Under the pieces are notes generated by a model. That model ran no database searches. It was not told the DNA's origin and saw only the letters and a program-made list of their open reading frames with translations. From Tretioscincus oriximinensis (taxonomy: Eukaryota > Chordata > Lepidosauria > Squamata > Gymnophthalmidae), in NCBI GenBank assembly GCA_022410635.1, contig JAJVDF010001213.1, positions 1 to 64,000 on the forward strand: a stretch of DNA of 64,000 nucleotides. The letters are read 5' to 3'. The position numbers and the translations under genes were made by a program. Numbering within the stretch: the first letter of the stretch is position 1; every line of letters starts with the position of its first letter. This document shows positions 55,485 through 64,000 of the stretch, piece by piece.

Positions 55485-58400
55485 CATTTGTGTTCTGCAT
55501 TATTTATTGTATTAAATAACAGCATCACTCCTCTAAGCTATGTTAGTTATGCGCCCATTATACAGATGGAGAACAGAGGCAAGGAAGAAAGAACTTGCTT
55601 GAGAAACAGACTCAGTGAGTTCTGAGTATCAAGATCAGATAATTTTCTGTTTTCTTCCGAAATGGGCCTTCAGCTTGCAAACCCCTGGCATTTACGCTAT
55701 CCTAGAACAGCATGTGGATGGCAGATTCCTAGACCCCTTCCTAGAATGGAACAAGGCTCCCATNCCTTCTCAATGGAGCCTGAGATGACACACACTTCTG
55801 GGCACCTCACAATATCTCCCAGGAAGTCTGGCTAGGCTCAGGGCAACAACTAGGTCTCATGGTGTCTAAGGCAAAGGAATCTGGTTCTTATGAATTCTCA
55901 TGTTCCCCCACACCACATACACATCAGAAATGACAGAGCTCTTCCATTAACAGCTCTCCGATCTTCTGAAAACTGATGTCCATACAGGTCCCACTCTGAC
56001 TCTATATTATATTGACAAATAAATTGAACCAATCACTGTAAAAGATTTACTGTATGGCTGAAGGTATGATAAAAAATGGCCAGACAATATCCTTACACAT
56101 GGAGACGGTGGGGTAGAGGGGAAACAGTTCTGCAAGTTTTTTNAAAAAAATGCTTCAGAGCTCACATGGTTATTATTGGAAGAGAGAACAAATCACAGTA
56201 TTAAAATTCCACTGCTTAAGGCATGAAGTGGCNAAAGGCCAGCCTGGACTCCCCGGTGCTATAGGTAGGAGTTGTACCAGGGATGTTGGAGAATAGCCAA
56301 CAAAGAACGCAGAGAGGAATAAAAAAGCATTTATTCCCAGGGGAGAAGGCTAGTTGCAGGATAGGACGCTTGGGACACCCAGCATTCTGGCCGATTTCCA
56401 TGAGTGAATGTGACTAGGACACCTTTATGCTCCTTTTATTGTGTGGACAGGAAACCTCAACAAAGGCAGAGGCAGCCATCCCATAACGCGCCTCTGGGCG
56501 TATTGCATGGGCAGATGATCAATGCTGGGAATCGGGAGGGAGGGTGTTCGCGGGTGCACACACAAGCGAGTTATTAAAACTTAATTGAGCAGACAGGAGC
56601 AAGGCAGCTAATTACGCTCCCTAATAATGGGAACTGCTGGATTTCAGGGGAGCTGAGATCAGGTGGATAGAAGGGACTACACAGGGTCCAATGCCCAGCG
56701 CTGAATTTCTGGGCAGGAAATGGGGAAGGCGATGGGAAATATGACTTGGATTTATTCGCAACGGTCGTTCTCAGCAGAGTCCTAGTGGAGAACGAGGAGA
56801 GGGAGGGGGAAAGGAAGAGTTCTTGCTAGCTCAGCTGCTGACACTGGGGAAACGCTATAGCAACCAGTGGATTCTCATTAAGTTTGGACAGAGCAATGTG
56901 TAAAAGAAAGATGGATTCTTCTTCTGACCTAGCCAGCCACCACCTGTTTCTCCTCTCCCTCCTTGGTGGGCTTGCATCAGTCGGAATCGATAGTCTCAGC
57001 CTTTAATCCCAGCCAATTCCAGTGTGTGCCAAACCAAGCGTGGGTTTGTCCCAGAACTGCAGGCAATAATCTCAGCCACTTGAAACCTGCAGACAATTCC
57101 ACTGCAGAGCAATGCTGCTTAGCCTCGACTAGGGAAAGGCGTCTTTCACTGTGTCTTCCGATTCCTGTGCTTCTTCTGCCCTGTAGCCCCACAGTCCCTC
57201 ACAGGAGGTGTAGGAAAGTGGTAGCTGCCTCCAAGAATTTCCTCAGTTCATCCATCACCCTGCTTCTGAGTCTCAAGCACGGCCAGCAGTTCCAAGTGGT
57301 AGGATAAAAACCAGCCCCCTCCCATCTCTTCAGCGATCTGGGAAACTGGTCATTCAGCCATTCATTCCCTGATCGGCACCAGGCCAAAATACACACACAG
57401 ATGCCAGCTGGTACCTCGCTAAATCCTGAGCTTGCCTTCCTGCATGGGGAGATTAATTATGAGCCACCATTCACCATGGCCTAACGCTGCTATTTGTTTG
57501 GAACAGCGGAACTCATCCTTGGTGCCTCTGAGCATGTGCAGAGCCTTGCATTTTGCCTCATTCCGTCTACACACACCAANGAACACAGATCATATTGATG
57601 GTAGAAATAATAGTTGTGCGCACCTTCTTAGGAATGTCTCTGGGCAGCTGAGAGTTTNGAAGTCAGTCCTGCCACATCTTGGCTTTCGACTGCGAACTGT
57701 AGCTTGTTATTTTATGTGTCCTTTATTGCATTGTGGCACAATAAGGGAAAAGATGTTCATGTTAANAGTGCAAAGGAGAATTGTAGCTGCTCCTTGGAAG
57801 CTGAGAATCAGCAGAGAATACAAGAAAGGGTTTTTTGCTATATATATTTCTTGTATTCTCTGCTGATATGATATATATGTAAAGGTAAAAACTAGCCATG
57901 TATTGTATTGTTACATTATATCTTCCTGCAGAAAAAAGTCTCTTTGATTCTCACACACTAATCTGCCTCAGTACAATATTTAATAAACTGGTAAAAGGTG
58001 TGATACTAAATATTACGGCTTTAGGGCCCTGGAGGGGTGCAACCCCCCTTCACCAAACACAGTCCCTTCTGTTGGTTGAGTGAAGACCACAATGGGGCAT
58101 AGTCAGCCAGTAGGATGGAGGAACGTCCCTTCCCCTTGCCTGGAGGTGGACAGGGCTTCTTTTCTGTTATTTATGACACCAGTCAGGCTTCAAGAGCAGA
58201 TGCCACTTTCCCCAAAGTAACTTGACAAGGACATGATAAAACGGACAAAGCTTGATTATCTATTAAGTATTTTTTTTTAAAAAAAGGCTATAAGATACGG
58301 ATGTATCATGGGCAGGGGTAAACTGTACAAGGCAGGTCAAAGGATCCAGTGTTCCATAAGTAGAAATACGCAGACTCACATCTTGGGCCAGAGGAAAGGA

Positions 58401-59087
58401 ATCGTGTGGGAAAGGGACGATGCAGAGCAACAAGAAAGGCAGTAGTTGCATTGAAGCAGCTGTGTGTTTTAAAGGGGTTCTGGGTTTGGCTTGAGCCTTC
58501 AGCTCAAGACAAACCCGGAGCAGCATTGGGGATAAAAATTCCTGCATTGCATCACCTATCCAAACTGTTAAGAATCACATGCTGACCAGAAGCAGTGTGT
58601 GCCTAGGTCCCCCATCTACTGTGTTTGCAGTTAATTGAGTACGAGCTCTCACTGCCACACTGCTGATGCCAGAAATTGGTCCTACATTCTGACGCATGCT
58701 GTGCACTCGGATTTTATGACGGCCCCAGGGTTCATGGTCAAATGGCTGACGACAGGGCAGTGAAGGGTGGTGCTGAAAAACACACAAATCCTGGATCTTC
58801 GAGTCCAGAGATTGAACCTGGATTAAGGGGTGAATATGGGTTTCATTCAAGGCACTAAGTTTAGCATATCGTATATCAAATTGGCTATGACAGGTAAGGC
58901 AGGGGACCTAGTAGGAAGAAGTGAGGCAAAACCATTCACACAGTTCAGAGTCCTTGTGAAGATAAAACAAAATAACTTCCAGCATTCTGTACAGCACAAA
59001 GTACATGGTTAGTGCTATATAAATAAATGTTAATAATAATAACAGTCCACCCATGGGGATCTGTGACGTATATATGAGAAATATCAA
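55485..59087. other. No recognised gene; intron near exon 1 with a small perfect hairpin
   Basis: The longest stretch with almost no repeats I can name. It contains the hairpin at 57807-57867. Open frames near 56963-57307 and 57432-57866 have no recognisable domains. Confidence 0.4.
57807..57867. repeat. Perfect 21-bp hairpin, 19-base loop
   Basis: Left arm ATCAGCAGAGAATACAAGAA A (57807-57827) and exact complement at 57847-57867. Size is at the lower limit for a pre-miRNA. It could equally be a MITE remnant or a template-switch product. Confidence 0.85.
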
Positions 59088-59360
59088 GAAGGAGGAGGAG
59101 GAGGAAGAAGAGGAGGAGGAAGAGGAGAAGTTGGTTTTTAATACTTTGCTTTTCTCAACTCAAAGGGAATCAAAGTGGCTTACATAATTTTCTGTTCTCC
59201 TCTTCACAGTAGACAATTTGCAAAGTAGGTGGGGCTGAGAGAGCTCTTAAGAACTGTGGCTAGCCCAAAGTCAGCCAGTTGGCTTCATGAAGGATTGCAG
59301 ACTCAAGCCAGGATGATACCAGATAACTGACACGCTAACCACAACACCAAACTGGCTCCC
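59088..59360 (-). mobile_element. Sauria-type SINE (SINE-2 head, SINE-1 type tail)
   Basis: Minus strand: GGGAGCCAGTTTGGTGTTGT GGTTAGCGTG, TTGGGCTAGCCACAGTTCTT, then ATGTAAGCCACTTTGATTCC, GAGAAAAGCAAAGTATTAAA and a TTCCTCC end. The head matches SINE-2; the tail matches SINE-1, as in canonical Sauria SINEs with Bov-B-type tails. Confidence 0.85.
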
Positions 59361-61020
59361 AAATAAACTATTAAGTTCCCTATGGTGTATTTTTAAACTC
59401 TCTCAGACGGATGGAAGCGAGGGATTCATAAATGTTTACTTTTATTCAGCACCCTGAACAGCTCCCAACAGCCACAAAACAACTTCCATGGGGAATTTTA
59501 AACTGCATTTCCTGCAGAAACTGTTGCCGCAAATAACGAATGGTACATTAAATTTACTAGATGAAAGAAAGGCCTAGTTAGTCTTCTTGAATTGCCAGCC
59601 CTGATGTGGCTTCCCGGAGATCACATCTCTAACACACGCCAATTGATTTACAAGTCAAACATTCCCAAACTTCTTCACTCCTCAACATCTTTCCATCTTC
59701 ATCCTTTCTTTTGTCTTTTTTTCTGACCTTCCTTCACATGATTTAAGCCTATAATGTAAACCCCATGTGGCAAGGGCCTATATTTTCTTCTGAAGTGGCT
59801 GCTGCATTGAAAACGTTACATAAACCTCTAAAGGAACTTCTTGGGAGGCTGACACCCCCCCCCCCCCATAGAAGTCCTGCAAAGAAAGCAAAACTGAAAC
59901 AATAATTGGAAACTTGATGGAAACTCCAGATGTTCTGCTCTTGTTCTGATATCATGGAAGGTATCCAGCAGAACCCAGACAAAAGCAGAGGCAGTCAGTT
60001 GATTCTGGAAGGTCAATCCACAGAGACAGCCAATATCTCAGTACCACTTTTTGAGGAATAGATACATAGATATCCAGGCACCCAAACACCTATGTGACTG
60101 GCAGCAAGAAGATTTAATCTAATATAGACAACCTGGAATCCAAAATTAGAACAAGAAATACCTGTGTTACAACAAGCGCAACATACACGTTCAGCCTGTG
60201 CACGTTGCAATACCAGAAAAGAAATTTAAGCCGTATGCAGTCGGAAATGTTATTTAGGACCTGCAGGGTAAATTTCCCATGCATACTAGACCCCAAATAC
60301 ATGTTTCTTTCCTAGGTAAATCCCTTACATATTCTCTTGCTTTCCTGAAACTTAGCTCTTCTCCCAACAATCATCCTTACTTTTCTTTGCAATTCTTGTT
60401 CATTTGGTGCCAACAGAANTTGTCCAACTCCTTCTACACTGGTTCTTTCATGCAACAAAGGATGGAGAGCTANTCAGATGCAACACAACCACTTAGGGTG
60501 GTTCTGAAGTTACAAACCAACCTAGGCTCTAAACAGGAGAAACAGATATGTGAGAACTGGTTTGATCACCCGCCAGTAAAACCAGCTTGTTGTCTAGAAT
60601 TTCTTCCCATTTCTGAAAATGAAGCAGGAATCAAAAGGACCTCGGTTGAGAAGACCTCCACTTAGCAGTACAAGTGGNCTGGTATAAAATGGGACATTTG
60701 ACTTTGAAGTCAAGAACCAATCACATACAGAGAACATTATTCCCAATGCTTTTCTCGCATTTCTTGATCTCTGATTCTTTGGATGTCATTCTCAACTTGT
60801 AAACAGAGTGAGTTGAGCAGGTTTGACAAACTTAGCATAAGATATTGCCAACCCTGGGCCAAGCTGCTTTGGCTAAAGGAAAACATGGATTCTGTACAAT
60901 GGGTCTCCTGAGCAAATAAAGCGGAATAAGATCTTTAGAAGGAAGGAAGGGGAAGGAAGAACCTAGTACTGTCGAAGAGCCAGTTCAGTCTCTTAAAAAA
61001 CACAGTAAATGTGCACAGAA
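59361..61020. other. No recognised feature
   Basis: First 1.6 kb of intron 1 after the exon 1 donor. A run of 13 Cs is at about 59856-59868. Possibly regulatory but nothing specific is seen. Confidence 0.45.
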
Positions 61021-61025
61021 CTTAC

Positions 61026-62140
61026 CCCAGTGTAGTCATGGTGACAATCGTGTACCAAAAGGCAGCAGGGATACTGGTGAAGTTGGTGGGCTTAGTACCT
61101 TTCTCAGCATAAAACATAACAGTTGCAAAGATTATGATGGCCATGGTGAGAGAGAAGAGGAGGAAACCCAACTCCGAGGCACAGCTCTTAAGGGTATAGC
61201 CCAGGATCCTTAGGCCTTGAGAATGACGTGAAAACTTGAAGATACGAAAGACACGGAAAACCCTCAGGGTCACAAAGGCCCCACTGACATTCTCGTTTTC
61301 TGGCATCACCAGCCCAATGTAATAAGGCATGATGGCGACCACATCGATGATGCTCATCACGCTCTTCATGAACTTGAATCGGCTCGGGGCGGCAAAGAGT
61401 CTCATGAGATACTCAAAGGTGAAAATGAGGACACATGCTGTGTCCATGCAGAAGAAAGCATTGGGAAACCGTTCTCCACAGGGCAAGTTTCTCTTCTTTC
61501 CGGGAGGTGGCTGACATGGGATGGTCTCCACGACATTGGCAATGACCGATACAGCAATGAAGAACCCAGTCACGTAATAAAAGACCAACGCCATGGTGCT
61601 AGTATGGGGATTCTCAAAGGCTCTCCAGAGCCGTTGGCGGAAGGTGCTGTCTGGTGGCAAGGCAGTATCAGTGGCTATTTCAGCCTCTTCGTCCTCCGCA
61701 AGGCGTTCGGCGTTTTCCTTCTTGCGATCACGGTATTCCTCCAGGCAGCAGTCACCAATCAGCTCTGGGATGATCCCGTAAAATGACAACTCTTCGTCAA
61801 AGGCCTGAATGCATTCGTGGCGTGGGTAATGGAGCCTGCCCGTGCGGTAGAAGTTGAGGATATGGCGGAACATTTCTGGATCACGGTCAAAGAAGTACTC
61901 CTTGGTGTCTTCATCATAGAAGAATTCCTTTTCTGAGCTCCCGAGCAGGGTATCAGGGTAACGGTCCAAGGTATTCTTCCAGGTCTGGAAGCGCTTCCCA
62001 CTGACATTGACTACCAAGATCTCATCACTGCGACGCTGCTTATCAGGAGGTGGCTTGGGCATAGGGTGTTTGGCCAATGGAAGCCAGCCAACAGCCGCTG
62101 CCCGGGCAAAAGGTAGCCATGTTGCCACTCCTGCAGCCAT
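61026..62140 (-). CDS. KCND1: KCND1 (Kv4.1) coding exon 1, N-terminus to selectivity filter
   Basis: First coding exon of a Shal-type (Kv4) voltage-gated K+ channel subunit. As a tetramer in the plasma membrane, Kv4 carries the fast-inactivating A-type/Ito current with KChIP and DPP partners. The ATG at 62138-62140 opens with [19 protein letters not shown], the Kv4 N-terminal KChIP-binding/inactivation segment. The T1 domain (about 41-145) keeps the Zn site HX5CX20CC (His104, Cys110, Cys131, Cys132). S1 is about 184-205, S2 226-248 and S3 261-278. S4 carries Arg293, 296, 299, Lys302 and Arg305. S5 is about 322-345, followed by the pore helix. The exon ends at TTL plus two bases of Gly372, then GTAAG. 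It is KCND1 rather than KCND2/3 because of features such as [20 protein letters not shown] and [18 protein letters not shown]. An in-frame GTG nine bases upstream is not taken as the start. The ATG has A at -3 and G at +4. Confidence 0.96.
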
Positions 62141-63399
62141 ATTGTACACAGCGGAGAAGGAAATTGGTACGGAGCGAGGTCACCATCCAAATCTAACTAG
62201 GCTTGGAGGTGAGTTCCAAAAGAGATAAAAGAGTTTGGTCTCAATGGCTTCCCTTGCTCAACTGAGATCATGAGTTCAAGTCTCCAAGCAACCCCAAAGA
62301 AGCAAATCCATGTCTTTGTCCAACATCAAAATGCACCTATGATCCCACAGAGGCTGTGCTCCCCTTTCACAATAACAGGCAAGGCTTTCTTTGAAAAGGT
62401 GTCAAGCAGTCCAAGGCAAAAGGCATCCAGTTTTGCTTGCAACCATCAATGACCGTGTTGATATAGCTTTATAAGTTGAGGACCAGTAGGCTGCGGTCAC
62501 AAGCACGCGACAGGGATAAGCACGGTGGGGCTTCCCATGGTTCCACTGAGGCCAGAGAAAAAGGCATGTGGCATTGTGCCGNATCACCAGGAATGCAAGC
62601 TCCTTCGGGGAAAGCTGTAATGTCCAGCCAGAGCCCTATCCCGTTCTTCTCGGATTCTTGCTTCTGGGCAGGGGAGAAAGGGAGAGCGGAGGCATGAGAA
62701 GGGGCTCAGTTGATATGGTCGCTTCGATAGGGGCAGTCCTGGGGGAAGGGGGAAAGGGGGGGGGGGGACAGGAACACAGAGAGAAACAAAACCATGGCAT
62801 CAAAACAGTTGCGTGCAATGCACTGAATTCTGGAGTAAATGCTGCAGACCTGAAGTTACAAACTAGCCAAGTTATACGAACAGGAGAATTACTGTACAGG
62901 AGGAAAGCTTCCAGCACCTGCCGGGGAAAGCATCTCACCATCTAGAACTTCCTCCCTGCTTCTGGGAGACAGGTAGGGGGTCCTAGAGGGATAAGACCCC
63001 TCCCCCCATACCTCTAAGTGGAATGAGCGAAGCCGGAGACCGGTTGGACGTTGTGCAGTCTCTCCTTCTGAGGAGGACCCACAGGCAGTTTGGAACAGAC
63101 GTGTCAAAACGGCTCCCCCATCACCACCACCAAGGGCCAAACAAACTTTCTCCAGCCCTCCCATTCTTTTCCCCAAGAAAGAAAGGGAAGCGGACCACCC
63201 ACCCACACAGGCAGGGGTAAGAAGAGCCGGGGGGGACATAAGGGGCATGTAGGGGGAATCCCCCCTCCCCAGATCTGAAAGAGGGGGCAGGAGTGGAAAG
63301 GGGCAAATCAATACCCTGGCACGGGGAGGGGGGAGAGATGCGGAGAGAGGCAAAGTAGCAAATCTCTGGGGGACAAGGAGGGAGGGGGTGTCCTGCGGG
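62141..63399 (-). promoter_or_regulatory. KCND1 5' UTR / upstream region
   Basis: Sequence immediately upstream of the KCND1 start codon. It holds a G run at 62753-62768 and becomes G/C-rich and purine-skewed above about 62940. No splice acceptor next to the ATG is convincing, so the 5' UTR may be continuous or spliced; I cannot tell. Confidence 0.45.
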
Positions 63400-63907
63400 N
63401 NNNNNNNNNNNNNNNNNNNNNNNNNNNNNNNNNNNNNNNNNNNNNNNNNNNNNNNNNNNNNNNNNNNNNNNNNNNNNNNNNNNNNNNNNNNNNNNNNNNN
63501 NNNNNNNNNNNNNNNNNNNNNNNNNNNNNNNNNNNNNNNNNNNNNNNNNNNNNNNNNNNNNNNNNNNNNNNNNNNNNNNNNNNNNNNNNNNNNNNNNNNN
63601 NNNNNNNNNNNNNNNNNNNNNNNNNNNNNNNNNNNNNNNNNNNNNNNNNNNNNNNNNNNNNNNNNNNNNNNNNNNNNNNNNNNNNNNNNNNNNNNNNNNN
63701 NNNNNNNNNNNNNNNNNNNNNNNNNNNNNNNNNNNNNNNNNNNNNNNNNNNNNNNNNNNNNNNNNNNNNNNNNNNNNNNNNNNNNNNNNNNNNNNNNNNN
63801 NNNNNNNNNNNNNNNNNNNNNNNNNNNNNNNNNNNNNNNNNNNNNNNNNNNNNNNNNNNNNNNNNNNNNNNNNNNNNNNNNNNNNNNNNNNNNNNNNNNN
63901 NNNNNNN
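63400..63907. other. Assembly gap, 508 N
   Basis: Run of N only. Frames drawn across it are artefacts. Confidence 1.
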
Positions 63908-64000
63908 GGAAAGCAGCCCCGCCGTTCGCACACACAGCCCGGGGCCGGATCCCCCGGCGGGAAAGGGTGGGTGGGGAGCCCGGAGTGAGCAGCCCGGAGA
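63908..64000 (-). promoter_or_regulatory. Edge of a CpG-rich region, probable KCND1 promoter side
   Basis: About nine CpG in 93 bases (CCCCGCCGTTCGC, GGGGCCGGATCCCCCGGCGG), in contrast to the CpG-poor intron. Its place about 1.8 kb upstream of the start codon fits a CpG-island promoter, partly inside the gap. Confidence 0.45.

Noticed and set aside
61026..62140. Identity as KCND2 or KCND3
   Set aside because: [31 protein letters not shown] and FEQQHHHLLHC are the KCND1 forms; the paralogues have different residues at these places as I recall them.
61022..62149. GTG start three codons upstream of the KCND1 ATG
   Set aside because: The ATG at 62140 begins the conserved MAAGV Kv4 N-terminus in good context; non-ATG start is not needed.
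62889..63935. Long minus-strand frames of 207-348 codons
   Set aside because: They exist only because N was read through; the gap covers most of each frame.

Overview
This window is vertebrate nuclear DNA, most likely from a squamate reptile (lizard, gecko or snake). The evidence is the repeat mix: CR1 and L2 LINEs, an L1 fragment, Sauria-type tRNA SINEs, several hAT and foldback MITE families, and hammerhead-bearing Penelope-like tails. I see no bacterial, viral or plasmid features. Single N bases are scattered through the sequence and there is one 508-base gap (63400-63907), so this is a draft assembly.

The only gene I can support is KCND1, the Shal-type voltage-gated potassium channel Kv4.1. 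It lies on the minus strand and covers almost the whole window. Five coding exons join in frame: exon 1 at 61026-62140 (T1 domain, S1-S5 and the start of the selectivity filter), exon 2 at 4308-4470 (rest of the filter and S6), exon 3 at 3327-3410, exon 4 at 1953-2048, and the first 81 bases of exon 5 at 1-81, which run off the left edge. Every junction has GT/AG borders and the correct phase. The rest of the C-terminus lies beyond position 1. The likely CpG-rich promoter lies at the right edge and is partly hidden in the N gap.

Between exons 1 and 2 is a first intron of about 56.6 kb. It contains no other gene that I recognise. It is an archive of transposable elements: about a dozen copies of a tRNA-headed SINE with a GAA/TTC tail (here SINE-1), Sauria-headed SINEs with two or three different 3' tails (SINE-2), L2 and CR1 3' ends with recognisable reverse-transcriptase remnants, and a six-copy hAT family beginning TAGGCTGACCAG, of which the best copies have 8-bp target duplications. 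There are also foldback MITEs, polypyrimidine elements, repeats rich in GGAAGTGACATCA-type motifs, and Penelope-like tails with a hammerhead-ribozyme-like core. Stretches between listed repeats are ordinary A+T-rich intron in which I see nothing further.

The most noteworthy items are the recovered KCND1 exon chain with its very large first intron, a perfect 148-bp-arm palindrome centred on one N (10085-10381), the hAT family with an empty-site paralogue, the hammerhead-like motif at 55047-55083, exchange of LINE-type tails among SINEs, and a nested hairpin at 53009-53310. I found no convincing new multi-gene system.
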